A DNA stretch of 64,000 nt, from NCBI RefSeq assembly GCF_001984215.1, contig NZ_CP019420.1:3162001-3226000 (forward strand). The letters run 5' to 3'. Numbering within the stretch: position 1 is the first letter of the stretch; every line of letters begins with the position of its first letter. A program made the position numbers and the translations under genes. Positions 29,030-39,130 of this stretch are shown one piece after another. Origin of the DNA: Mycobacterium sp. MS1601 (GTDB lineage Bacteria > Actinomycetota > Actinomycetes > Mycobacteriales > Mycobacteriaceae). A model generated the notes under the pieces. That model made no database searches, had not been told where the DNA came from, and saw only the letters and a program-made list of their open reading frames with translations.

Positions 29030-30189
29030 AGCTGGTCAACCGCCAGCCGGTAACCGCGTTTGACGACGGTGGCGACGATGTTCTTGTCGCCCAGTGCCGT
29101 TCGCAGCCGCAGCACGGCCGTTTCGACGGCGTGGGTGTCGGTGCCCGCTCCCGGCAGTGCGGCCAGCAGGTCGTGGCGGGAGACTACGGTGCCCGGCCGC
29201 AGTGCCAGTGCCCGCATGGTGACCATCGCGGCGGGTGACAGTGACTTCACCACGCCGTCCACCAGCACGCAGGTCCCGCGGATCTCCACCAGGTGACCGG
29301 CGGCGGTCAGCACCCGCGACTGCAGCACGGGCAGCTCGTCGGTGATGTGACGGGCCAAGGCGCCCAACCGCATTCGCTCCGGGGCTGATGTCGGCACGCC
29401 CAGCCGCACCAGCGGGCGAGCCGTCACCGGACCGACACACATCGCGTGCACGTTGGTACGCAGGGCCATGATCACGGCGTCCTCGATGCCCATCTCCCTG
29501 GCCCTCATCAACGTCGCGGCCACCGCAGGAGCCGAGGTGAAGCTCACGGCGTCGAACTGTTGCTCGGCGATGCCCGTCACCAACTGGTCGAACGCGCCTC
29601 CGGTGGGCGCCGGCGTCCAGCGGTACACCCGGATGGGCACCACATGAGCGCCGGCGTTACGCAGCTCGTCGAGGAACTCGGGGAACGGATCCCACTCGTC
29701 GGTGGCTCCGTGCAGCTGCACCGCGATGCGCTGGCCGCCGACGCCCTTCTCCAGCAGGTAGCGCAGTACCTCGCGGGAGGACTCGGATTCCGGCGACCAC
29801 TCCTCGGGCAGTGATGCCGCGCGCAGCGCGCCGGTGGCCTTCGGGCCCCGGGACACCACGCGAGCCTGCGACAGTGCGGCGATCAACTCGGCCGCCAGGC
29901 CCCAGCCGTCGGCGGCGGCCACCCACCCGCGGAAACCGATTCCGGTGGTGGCCACCACGATGTCCGGCGGCGTCTCGATGAGTTCCTCGGTGTACTGGTG
30001 CAGTTCGACATCGTCGGGCAGCGGCACCATCGCGATGGCGGCGGCACTGGTCACTGTGGCACCCCGGCGCCGCAGCAATGCGCTCAGCTCCTCGGAACGG
30101 CGGGCCGATGTCACGGCAACGCGATATCCGGTGAGCGGGGCCCAGTCCACCTCACTCATTTGACCTGTGTATTCAGTGATTGTTTCCAC
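29026..30189 (-). CDS. nnaR: HemD-domain / winged-helix regulator, NnaR-like (Rv0260c)
   Basis: A 387-aa fusion: residues 20-270 form a uroporphyrinogen-III synthase (HemD) fold (YRVAVTSARRSEELSALL, VSFTSAPAVAATL), and residues 290-387 an OmpR-type winged helix (LSPAAMVTMRALALRPGTVV, VETAVLRLRTALGDKNIV). This architecture is that of NnaR, the regulator working with GlnR on nitrate/nitrite assimilation in Streptomyces and M. smegmatis. Here it lies in the same operon as the siroheme chelatase and opposite nirBD. The HemD part may sense a tetrapyrrole, which is speculative. Confidence 0.85.
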   Translation of the reverse strand: METITEYTGQMSEVDWAPLTGYRVAVTSARRSEELSALLRRRGATVTSAAAIAMVPLPDDVELHQYTEELIETPPDIVVATTGIGFRGWVAAADGWGLAAELIAALSQARVVSRGPKATGALRAASLPEEWSPESESSREVLRYLLEKGVGGQRIAVQLHGATDEWDPFPEFLDELRNAGAHVVPIRVYRWTPAPTGGAFDQLVTGIAEQQFDAVSFTSAPAVAATLMRAREMGIEDAVIMALRTNVHAMCVGPVTARPLVRLGVPTSAPERMRLGALARHITDELPVLQSRVLTAAGHLVEIRGTCVLVDGVVKSLSPAAMVTMRALALRPGTVVSRHDLLAALPGAGTDTHAVETAVLRLRTALGDKNIVATVVKRGYRLAVDQL

Positions 30190-30357
30190 GAGATTATCCG
30201 CGTATTGCGCACGCGTGTCGCATCAGATGGCGGGTCTGTTCCTGGGGGCTGTCAGGATTCATCTACTCACCGTAGGGGTGTTGTATTTCCCGAAGTCGCC
30301 CGCCGGTGACCCGGTCGTGAAATTGCCCTCACCCGGCGGCGGAACCGCCTGTGAGGT

Positions 30358-31854
<1,497 letters not shown>

Positions 31855-31858
<4 letters not shown>

Positions 31859-32499
31859 GAGACGGCCTTGAACTGCACCCACATGCCCGGCGTCAGTAGG
31901 GCGGGGTTCGGGCGGTCGATGTCCCACAGCACCGCGTCGGTATGCCCGATCAATTGCCACCCGCCGGGAGATTCCCGCGGGTAGACGCCACTGAACGGGC
32001 CGGCCAGGCCCACTGCGCCCGCGGGCACCTTGGTGCGCGGCTCGGACCGCCGTGGTACTTCGAGCCGGGGATCGCCACCGATGAGGTAGGCGAAACCCGG
32101 TGCGAAGCCGCCGAATCCGACGCGCCACAAGGTGCCGGTGTGTGCGGCGACGACGGCCGCGGTGTCGAGGCCGGTGAGGCGGGCCACCTCCTCGAGGTCG
32201 GCACCGTCGTAAGTGACGTCGATGATGACGTCGGCCTGTGCGTCGGCAGCCGTCGTCGCCGCGGCCTCCTCGATGGACAGGGCGGCCAGCCGTTGCCGGG
32301 TGGGCGCCTGGAAGGCCGGTCTGTCCAGCTTGATCAACACGGTGCGGGCCGCGGGCACGATGTCCAGGACACCGGGCAGAGCTGCCTTGGTCAGGACGTC
32401 GGTCCAGGCCAGCACCTCGTCGGTGTCTGCACATTCGAGCAGCAGCGCCTGGTCGCCGTAGTCACGAACGGCCATTCGGGTATCCACGATCGCGCTCAT
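31855..32499 (-). CDS. pxpB: 5-oxoprolinase subunit B (PxpB, KipI)
   Basis: A 214-aa cyclophilin-like-fold protein of the allophanate hydrolase subunit 1 family: the N-terminal [11 protein letters not shown], the central [15 protein letters not shown] and the C-terminal [19 protein letters not shown] are diagnostic. It is the partner of PxpC and corresponds to Rv0264c. The pair is translationally coupled. Region 32500-32579 upstream holds no gene. Confidence 0.92.
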
Positions 32500-32579
32500 G
32501 CCACGAAGTTACTCGCGGGTAAGGACGGCTGCTAGGCACTTCAGAGACTCGCCAGAGATGCCTTAACCACCGCTCAGGC

Positions 32580-33263
32580 TCACCGCAGAGGTTGATAGCT
32601 GGGCTCACGATCTTTGACGAACGCGATCACCCGGTAGGTGACGGGCAGCAGCGCGGCCTCGACGGCGCACTTGTAGATCCAGCCCAGCGCGGCGTACACG
32701 GCGAACGACGACATGTCACCGAATCCGATGATCGGCGCGGCCACGGCGCAGAAGACCAGAGTGTCGGCGAACTGGCCGACGACGGTAGAGCCCAGCAGGC
32801 GCGCCCACAGGTGAGACTCCTTGGTGCGCTGCTTGATTCGTACCACGAGATAGGCGTTGACCAACTGGCCGACCAGGAATCCGGCGAGCCCGGCGACCGC
32901 GAGACCAGTGATGGATCCCACCATGGTCTCCAGGACCGCCTGGTTCTCGTATCCCTCGGCGGCGGGCAGTCGGACGGTGCTCCAGAGCGCGGCGACCAGT
33001 AGCGCCTGCATGAGGAAGCCGACGATGATCGCGCGTCGCGCGGCTTTGAGTCCGTAGACCTCGGATAGCACGTCGCCGATGACGTAGGTGAGGGGGAACA
33101 CCAGGAATCCGCCGTCGGTCAGCAACGGGCCGAAGGCCACCCCTTTGGTGGCGGTGATGTTGGAGATCAGGACGAGGGCGGTGAACACCGCCACGAGGAT
33201 GGGGTAGTACGAAGCGCCCACCGTTGCGTACCCGGTGGGCTGCCCAGAGTGTTCGATGCTCAT
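32580..33263 (-). CDS. VUT-family queuosine-precursor transporter (YhhQ-like)
   Basis: A 227-aa membrane protein with about six helices of the VUT/COG1738 family (YYPILVAVFTALVLISNITA, GGFLVFPLTYVIGDVLSEVYG in part, GQFADTLVFCAVAA). Family members import 7-deazaguanine precursors of queuosine. Start is the ATG at 33263 (MSIEHSGQ); the frame extends upstream without support. No preQ1 riboswitch was recognised in the 49-bp gap to the next gene. It could be cotranscribed with the FecB-like gene upstream. Confidence 0.85.
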   Translation of the reverse strand: MSIEHSGQPTGYATVGASYYPILVAVFTALVLISNITATKGVAFGPLLTDGGFLVFPLTYVIGDVLSEVYGLKAARRAIIVGFLMQALLVAALWSTVRLPAAEGYENQAVLETMVGSITGLAVAGLAGFLVGQLVNAYLVVRIKQRTKESHLWARLLGSTVVGQFADTLVFCAVAAPIIGFGDMSSFAVYAALGWIYKCAVEAALLPVTYRVIAFVKDREPSYQPLR

Positions 33264-33312
33264 CTGTTTGTTGCTGTTCACCCGGATATCCAAACAGATG
33301 TCGCTGGCAGTC

Positions 33313-34239
33313 TCAGCCGCCCAGAGCTCCGACCAGCAGGGGCGGCAGTTGGTCGGCCACCACCGGCAGCGACAGCGGGGAGGAGAATGCGATGGCTCCG
33401 GCGAGTTCCTTGGTGGTGAACACATTGCGCCTGCCGAAACCGGCGATATCGGGATGAGCCAGCAGAGCGGCCTGCTCAGCTTCGCTTTCGGTTGCCCAGA
33501 TCAGCACGTCGATGTCGGCCAGAGCAGGGCGCAGCTGATCCAACGGGAGGGGATCGAGGTCGGCGACGACGAAGCCCATCTGGGTCAGGAAGTCGGTACG
33601 CCAGCCGGGCGCGGTGACCGTGATGGCGCCGTTCCATGCAGTCCCCGCCAACAGCGCCACGGTCTTGTCCTTGAACTGTGGGTGTGCCGTCCCTGCCGCC
33701 ACCACCTGTTCATCGACCCCCTGGATCAGCGCTTCCATGGCCTCGCGCTGGAAGACGGCCGTGGCGATGCTGACGGCCTGGGTCTTCCACGGTTCGAAGA
33801 AGGCGTCGCGGCCCGACTGGGGAATCGTCGGGGCGATCGCCGACAGCGCCGCATAGGTATCGGCGTCCACGCCGGCGTTGGTGGCCACGATCAGGTCCGG
33901 TTGCATGGCGGCGATCTCACCGACCTGGATGCCGTTGGCCAGGCTCAGCACGCGTGGTTGTGCCGCGCCCAGCGCGGCGCGGGCCCACGGCCAGACGGCA
34001 AACGGTTCGCCGCCGAACCACTCCGTCGTCGCGATCGGCACCACCCCGAGGGCCAGCAGGCTGTCCTGCTCAGTGAAGCCCAGGCTGGCCACCCGTTGCG
34101 GAGGTGCGGGCACTGTCGTCTCGCCGAAGGCGTGGGTGACTGTGGCGGTGTTCGCTTCGACCGTGGTCTTCGTCGATGTACATCCGGCGACCAGCAGCAC
34201 ACCTGCGGCGCCCAGGAACGTTCTGCGAGTGCATCGCAC
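33313..34239 (-). CDS. fecB2: Iron-siderophore-type ABC substrate-binding lipoprotein (FecB2-like)
   Basis: A 308-aa protein starting with MRCTRRTFLGAAGVLLVAGC: a Tat-like twin Arg and a lipobox (VAGC, Cys20). The remainder is a TroA/FecB-type class III binding fold (PQRVASLGFTEQDSLLALG, LIVATNAGVDADTYAALSAI, shown in part). It corresponds to Rv0265c. No permease or ATPase gene is adjacent, so it would rely on a transporter encoded elsewhere. The GTG at 34239 is used as start. Confidence 0.9.
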   Translation of the reverse strand: MRCTRRTFLGAAGVLLVAGCTSTKTTVEANTATVTHAFGETTVPAPPQRVASLGFTEQDSLLALGVVPIATTEWFGGEPFAVWPWARAALGAAQPRVLSLANGIQVGEIAAMQPDLIVATNAGVDADTYAALSAIAPTIPQSGRDAFFEPWKTQAVSIATAVFQREAMEALIQGVDEQVVAAGTAHPQFKDKTVALLAGTAWNGAITVTAPGWRTDFLTQMGFVVADLDPLPLDQLRPALADIDVLIWATESEAEQAALLAHPDIAGFGRRNVFTTKELAGAIAFSSPLSLPVVADQLPPLLVGALGG

Positions 34240-34312
34240 CCGCAGAGGGTATCGGTCAGCTCACCTCGAAACCGGGAACTTGGTGGATCGCGCCGCCGCG
34301 GCCAACCCAACG

Positions 34313-35113
34313 TCAGTGCTTGGCCAGGCGTTTGTTGATGGCGCGGGTCAGCCAGGCCGGGGAGAACCGGGAGCCGAGCGTCATCGCCTTGGAGCGCCCG
34401 CCCACGGGGTAGTGCACCTGGTGCATCGCTTTTCGTAACCGGCTCCCGGACACCGCAGCCACGATGGCGTCGGCGACGTCCTGGGCGGTGAGGTTGATGC
34501 CGAGCGACTGGGTGGTGCCGGTGCTGATGTTGGAGGTCATCGCCGTCTGCACGTACAGCGGCCACATGGCGATGACGCGGATGTCGTGCCCGCTCCACTC
34601 GATGTCGAGCGCTTCGGTGAGACCGCGGACGAAGAACTTGGTGGCGCTGTAGGTGGCGAGTTCGGCTTGCCCGTAGATCGCCGATGCCGACGCCAGGTTC
34701 ACCACCACGGCACCAGGGGTGGACCGCAGATACGGAAACGCCGCATACAGGCCGTTCACCACGCCTTTGGTATTGATGTCGATCTCGCGGTGTTGTGCGG
34801 ACAGATCCAGCTTCTCGAACTGGCCCGCCAACAGGATGCCCGCATTGTTGATCAACACATCCAGCCTGCCGCCCGCTGCTCCGGCGAATTCTCTTGTCCG
34901 CAGCGTCATCTCATCGGCATCAGTGACGTCGAGGTGCCCGGTCAACGCAGTGCCGTGCAAGGCGGCGATCTCGGCGGCCAGGGATTCCAAGCCGCCGGAG
35001 TCGACGTCGTAGGCACCGACGGTGTAACCGCGGCGGGCGAAGGCCAGTGCGGTGGCCCGGCCGATCCCGGCGGCGGCGCCGGTGATGAAGACCGCTTTGG
35101 AGTGAGTCATCAT
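34313..35113 (-). CDS. Short-chain dehydrogenase/reductase
   Basis: A 266-aa classical SDR: cofactor loop TGAAAGIGRATA (about residues 11-22), NNAGILLAG, and catalytic Ser-Tyr-Lys in NLASASAIYGQAEL and YSATKFFV. Substrate unknown. The tandem ATGATG at 35113 overlaps the stop of the upstream gene, which places it last in an operon with the unknown 332-aa protein, the DyP peroxidase and the 184-aa protein. Confidence 0.88.
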   Translation of the reverse strand: MMTHSKAVFITGAAAGIGRATALAFARRGYTVGAYDVDSGGLESLAAEIAALHGTALTGHLDVTDADEMTLRTREFAGAAGGRLDVLINNAGILLAGQFEKLDLSAQHREIDINTKGVVNGLYAAFPYLRSTPGAVVVNLASASAIYGQAELATYSATKFFVRGLTEALDIEWSGHDIRVIAMWPLYVQTAMTSNISTGTTQSLGINLTAQDVADAIVAAVSGSRLRKAMHQVHYPVGGRSKAMTLGSRFSPAWLTRAINKRLAKH

Positions 35114-36108
35114 CCCATTGTGACGAGGTTGCGCCACAAGGTGGTGAGGCTGTCGGTGCCGCCGAACAGGGTGGTGAAGTGTGTGGAGTCGATCAGGACG
35201 ATGTCACCGGCGCGGTCACCGTGGGGCGGCAGCCAGAGCACGGCGTTGAATTCGGTGTTGCCCGCATCGGTGAAGGGATGAGGCCGTCGGGGGTCGATGC
35301 GCTGGGTGCCGAGCACTCTCACGCCGCTCTCGTTCGCGAGTTCGTAGTGCGGAAGGTGTTGGTGCAGGCTCAACGTGCTGACCCCGGCAAGGAGTCCGAT
35401 GCCGTCGAGGTCCGGAAACCGGGTCAGCGGAACCGGGTCCCGGGTGCCGTCCACCACCGCGGGACACAGTCCCCACGTGTTGTGTACCGGGACGTCCAGC
35501 TGGTGCATGAGCGAGCGGGTGTACAGGCCGAAGCGCTGCTGCCGTGGGACCAGGCGATCGCCATGGTGGCGGTACTCGACCTGCCGCTGCGCCAGGTCGT
35601 CGGTGAAGCCGACGTCGTGGTGCGGCGCCAGCACCAGGCAGGTACCGTCCCGGCGTAGCCAGGCCCGGATGGCGTCGGCCTCGGCGTCGTCGGCGGTCTG
35701 TTCGGACAGCAGGTGGTCGAGTCCGAAGACCATCAGGGTGTCGGTGTCCTCGAGTATCCGTTCGTCGATGGGCAGCGGATAGCCGGCCTGGTCGGTGCGT
35801 TGGAACACCGCGACTGCGTGTCCGGTGACCTCAGCGGACAGGGCTTGGAAGCTCAGTGTCGAACGGTGGAACAACTCCAGCGTCCCTGCGACACCCTGTA
35901 GGAAGTTCGAGGCGCTGAACTCCGGGGTTTCGTAGGCCGGCCACACCGCGTTGCGCACTTCGGTGATGGTGGAGAACCGATTGTCCAGCATGGCCGGATC
36001 CCGTTGAGCCTCCCAGGGATAACTCCACGTCCAGTAGATGCTCACCCGCCTGTGCCCGTCGCGGCGACGGACGATGTGGTTCTGGTTGTAGGTGCGCGCC
36101 GCGCTCAT
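35110..36108 (-). CDS. Unrecognised 332-aa protein in the DyP-peroxidase operon
   Basis: No family was recognised with confidence. The middle (TDTLMVFGLDHLLSEQTADD, then RRDGTCLVLAPHHDVGFTDD) reads like a Rossmann-like alpha/beta domain of the glutamine-amidotransferase-like or ThuA-like type, but no nucleophile elbow Cys is seen. The C-terminus has GDRAGDIVLIDSTHF. His is unusually frequent, which may mean metal or haem contact. No signal peptide. It overlaps its neighbours by four bases on both sides (ATGA), so it should be made in a fixed ratio with the DyP peroxidase and the SDR. Confidence 0.75.
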   Translation of the reverse strand: MSAARTYNQNHIVRRRDGHRRVSIYWTWSYPWEAQRDPAMLDNRFSTITEVRNAVWPAYETPEFSASNFLQGVAGTLELFHRSTLSFQALSAEVTGHAVAVFQRTDQAGYPLPIDERILEDTDTLMVFGLDHLLSEQTADDAEADAIRAWLRRDGTCLVLAPHHDVGFTDDLAQRQVEYRHHGDRLVPRQQRFGLYTRSLMHQLDVPVHNTWGLCPAVVDGTRDPVPLTRFPDLDGIGLLAGVSTLSLHQHLPHYELANESGVRVLGTQRIDPRRPHPFTDAGNTEFNAVLWLPPHGDRAGDIVLIDSTHFTTLFGGTDSLTTLWRNLVTMG

Positions 36109-37421
36109 GTCAGGCCGGCCAGGTATTGCAGGCCGCGCAGTCCCGGCAGGAAGAAGTACGCCCCTCCGGTGACGGTGGTGAAGGCGGGTATCCCTCTGTG
36201 TATCTTCCGGATCGGGCGCTTCGGCACGGTGAAGTCCAGGGTGCCGTCCTGGGTTCCACAGATCGGGTCGTGCTCGTTGCCCAGTTCGTGGAACGACGTG
36301 TCGTTGATCCAGACGTTCTGGGCGAACTCGAACTGTCGCACCAGGCTGGCGCAGATGATGAATGCCGCGATACCGCGGTCGGCGCCGTCCTCGGGTGCGT
36401 TCGGCGCCAGCGCGGGACCGTAGGTCGCCCCGCGGCGGATCATCCGGCGTCGGTTCATGTTGACGGCCGTGTCCCGGGGGTTGAGGCGACGCGCGTGGGC
36501 ACCCAGTGGACAGGCGTAACCCAACGGGTCCATCGCCTTGTAGTTGAAGTCGTTGTTGCGCTGTGGATCTCCACCGAGCTCGGGGTCGTCGCGCTCCGGC
36601 GCAAGCACCAAGGGGGCGCCGCTGCGCCAGCGGCCCATGAACTTGGCGGCCAGCAGCTCCTCGCCCTCCGCGCCTTCTGCGTGTGAGCGCAGGTAATCGC
36701 GAAACAGGCCGACATGCTCGCGTAAGCGACGGTAAGCCATGAAACTGCCGTTTCGTGAGAGGGTCTCGGGCTGAGGCAGATTGACCGGAGGTCCGTTCTC
36801 ATCCCGGTAGCCCAGGATGAATTCACCGGGTTCGAGCGGGTCGCCCGACCCCGGCGTCGGCTCCTCACCGCTGCCTTTCAGCACGGGCTGTGACAACCGA
36901 TCCCGGAAGCCGAAGTGGTCATGCGCGTGGTCGAACGGTGGGGTGGCGTTGAGATCCAGGTGCGACAGTCTGCGTGCCCCTGGCACACGCGCCAACAGAC
37001 GGTCGTGTTCATCGACACACCGGATCCTCTCGGATTCGTTGCGCGCGAACAGGATCGCTATGGCGTGCAGCTCGCTGGAGGCCAGGCCGCCGCTCCAGTG
37101 CTGCGGCGCGTTCGGGCCGGTGTCGCCGAGGATCTGGGCTCGAGCTGCCATTCCCTCCTGGAATTCTCTGGGGAAGGTGGACAACGCTTGCTCGGGCACG
37201 CCCAGTGCCCGCAGTCCAGTCCAGGTGAGCGCCACTGTCACCCACCGCGATGCGGAATCCAGGGTGTCGACGGCGTCGGCCGCGGATTGTGTCGTGGTCA
37301 GCATCTCGGACAGCCATTTTCGGCCGGCCGCCGGTGTCTCGAAGGACAGAAACTCGTAGCGGCCGGTCATTGCCGGCGTGCGCGTCAACAGGATGTGCTG
37401 GATATCGTCGAGTTCGAGCAC
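36105..37421 (-). CDS. DyP-type haem peroxidase with altered GXXDG motif
   Basis: A 438-aa dye-decolourising peroxidase starting at GTG 37421 (family-typical LELDDIQHILLTRTPAMTGR). The haem-ligand His is in PLGAHARRLNPRD (His309). The distal GXXDG motif reads GFRDR (171-175): Asp174 is kept but the last Gly is Arg. The length is more like the long DyP classes than the B class. There is no signal peptide and no encapsulin gene nearby. DyPs use H2O2 to oxidise bulky substrates, and some have been proposed to release iron from haem. The frame stays open upstream to 37970 but overlaps the preceding gene there. Confidence 0.9.
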   Translation of the reverse strand: MLELDDIQHILLTRTPAMTGRYEFLSFETPAAGRKWLSEMLTTTQSAADAVDTLDSASRWVTVALTWTGLRALGVPEQALSTFPREFQEGMAARAQILGDTGPNAPQHWSGGLASSELHAIAILFARNESERIRCVDEHDRLLARVPGARRLSHLDLNATPPFDHAHDHFGFRDRLSQPVLKGSGEEPTPGSGDPLEPGEFILGYRDENGPPVNLPQPETLSRNGSFMAYRRLREHVGLFRDYLRSHAEGAEGEELLAAKFMGRWRSGAPLVLAPERDDPELGGDPQRNNDFNYKAMDPLGYACPLGAHARRLNPRDTAVNMNRRRMIRRGATYGPALAPNAPEDGADRGIAAFIICASLVRQFEFAQNVWINDTSFHELGNEHDPICGTQDGTLDFTVPKRPIRKIHRGIPAFTTVTGGAYFFLPGLRGLQYLAGLT

Positions 37422-37429
37422 CGCGCCGC

Positions 37430-37984
37430 CTACTGCATCTGATCCAGCATCGCCGAGAAGGCGTTTTTCAAGCGCAGGGCCTTCTTGATCTCCTCGGCAG
37501 TCACATACGGGTATTCGCCGTACTCGAGAAAGCTGGGGTACTGGTGTGACCGGACGAACTGGATGAAGGCGTCCGGGTTCTCCTTCCAGTCGTCCGGGAA
37601 TCCTTCCAGATTGGTGAATACGGTGGTTATCCCCGTTTGGCTGAACAACGTCACGGCGTCTTCGGTGTATTTGTCGAAGTCGGTGTCGAAAATGCCCTGG
37701 TACTGGAAATGTAGCCCGGACCCGACGTCGAACAGGACCCACCGCAGATAATGCAGACGCAAGGGCGCAAGGACGTCCGGAGTGTTTGCGATGGCTTCTT
37801 CGATCTGTTTGCCGTAGGCGCGTACGGCACCCTCGCGACCCTCTTTGACCTTCGCGATGATCGAGAAGCCGTGACAGGCTGGCGTACGTGGATACACCGG
37901 GCCGTACCTGCCGCGATTGAATTCGAAGTAGCCTTCGGGTGGCAGGGCCGTCGCGGCGGGCCGCGACCATTCGGGTGTGGGCAT
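37430..37984 (-). CDS. Unrecognised 184-aa protein preceding the DyP gene
   Basis: Begins MPTPEWSRPAATALPPEGYF; a longer start at 38149 is possible but adds an AT-rich, poorly coding segment. Two halves repeat a pattern of Phe/Tyr-rich strands and helices (ACHGFSIIAKVKEGREGAV, LHFQYQGIFDTDFDKY), suggestive of a dimeric alpha/beta-barrel (ferredoxin-like) fold, the same fold class as DyP itself. This is inferred from pattern only. It is 8 bp upstream of the DyP start, so it is first in the operon. Confidence 0.75.
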   Translation of the reverse strand: MPTPEWSRPAATALPPEGYFEFNRGRYGPVYPRTPACHGFSIIAKVKEGREGAVRAYGKQIEEAIANTPDVLAPLRLHYLRWVLFDVGSGLHFQYQGIFDTDFDKYTEDAVTLFSQTGITTVFTNLEGFPDDWKENPDAFIQFVRSHQYPSFLEYGEYPYVTAEEIKKALRLKNAFSAMLDQMQ

Positions 37985-38313
37985 GGGATCTGTCCCGTCT
38001 GTGGAGTTCGTCTGGACGCTACACCCGGTGAGAATTGTTTTGCCGTTGAATATGGCGGTAATTCGGTCGATCTGATTTGAATGGCAGCCCTGTAATTGAG
38101 GGTAGGCAATCCATTGTCCCGAAACGAATGCATCGTTATAACTGAGCATTAGTCCCAGAAAATGAATCTCGTCGTTTTCGCACCGTGGATGACCTGCGGA
38201 CTTATTCTGGCGACGACGGGGCCAATTCCCGTCGAGCGTTGAACGGCACGCAACAGGTCGGGGGACCGGTCGACAGGTCGCCCGGAATGGTGCATGCGGA
38301 GAGGACGTGGGTT
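37985..38313. other. Divergent intergenic region, AT-rich
   Basis: This 329-bp gap separates the DyP operon (minus) from the secreted-protein trio (plus). It has lower GC than its surroundings, especially 38030-38170, as expected for back-to-back promoters. No palindrome matching a known regulator was seen. The extended forms of the flanking genes (start at 38149, or at 38185) would fill part of it but look non-coding. Confidence 0.6.
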
Positions 38314-38643
38314 ATGTATGCCCCATTAGCCACTCTGATGACTTTGGTCGCGATCTCGCCACTGCCCATAGGCACCGTCCTGGCAGCGACAGCCGCCGCG
38401 GACTGCACCAGCTCGGCAGGTGTGACCCTCTGCTCACAGGGCGACGTTCGCGGCTCGGACACCGGCGACGGACCTTCGGGTTCGGGGCCGTACGTGCCTT
38501 ACCCGTGCGAATACGACTACCTGTGTGACGACGACTATGGCTGGGGGGTCGCGTTCGATCTCGATGCCGATCTCAATCCGCCCCCAATCCGCCCAGATCG
38601 TCCGGACCGGCCCAACCGTCCGCGGGGCGGTGGTCGGCGATGA
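38314..38643 (+). CDS. Secreted Cys-rich small protein, paralogue 1
   Basis: A 109-aa protein from the ATG at 38314, preceded by GGAGAGGAC. A Sec signal peptide (MYAPLATLMTLVAISPLPIG, cleavage near AATAAA-DC) precedes a mature domain with C-x8-C (DCTSSAGVTLC) and C-x5-C (PYPCEYDYLC), then a Pro/Arg/Asp-rich tail. The same pattern occurs in the gene at 39131, so the two are paralogues. Function unknown. It is first in a trio with a hemophore-like gene. Confidence 0.75.
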   Translation: MYAPLATLMTLVAISPLPIGTVLAATAAADCTSSAGVTLCSQGDVRGSDTGDGPSGSGPYVPYPCEYDYLCDDDYGWGVAFDLDADLNPPPIRPDRPDRPNRPRGGGRR

Positions 38644-38691
38644 CAAAACCGAACAACTCAACTGAAACCTTCATAACCGAAAGGAATGACC

Positions 38692-39063
38692 ATGTCGCTC
38701 TGGACAAGTGGGCGTCGAGCTCTCGCGATCACCATCGGTGCCGGTGGATTGGTGGTCGGTGCGGGGGCGGCGATCGCCGATGCGGAACCGCTGCCACCAC
38801 CGCCGCCGCCCAACTGCACGGCGGCAGATCTTGCCGGTGTTTCCACCGGTGTCTCGGCGGCCACGTCGGCCTATCTGTTCACTCATCCGGACGTCAACTT
38901 CTTCTTCACCAGCCTCAAAGGCCTACCAAGGGAAGAGATCCGGGCCAAGGTGCTGGAGTACGCCGACGCCCACCCGCAAGTCAGGGCGGAGCTCCAGGGT
39001 ATCCGCCAGCCGATGGTCGACTTCCGTAATCGCTGCGGCGGACCGGTTCTGCCCGCCGAATAG
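38692..39063 (+). CDS. Secreted mycobacterial hemophore-like haem-binding protein
   Basis: A 123-aa secreted protein: signal peptide through GAGAAIADA, then a Pro run, then the mycobacterial haemophore-type domain (CTAADLAGVSTGVSAATSAY, FTHPDVNFFFTSL, QPMVDFRNRC) with one Cys at each end, probably disulfide-linked. Rv0203, a secreted haem carrier, belongs to this family. ATG 38692 is favoured over 38686 because AAGGA then has a 6-nt spacing. Haem binding is inferred from the family. Confidence 0.85.
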   Translation: MSLWTSGRRALAITIGAGGLVVGAGAAIADAEPLPPPPPPNCTAADLAGVSTGVSAATSAYLFTHPDVNFFFTSLKGLPREEIRAKVLEYADAHPQVRAELQGIRQPMVDFRNRCGGPVLPAE

Positions 39064-39130
39064 CGTGCCGTCGGCACGGTGGCACCGCAGACCGGGCCAC
39101 GTGCCGCCGCATGCGGAAAGGAAGTGTGCC

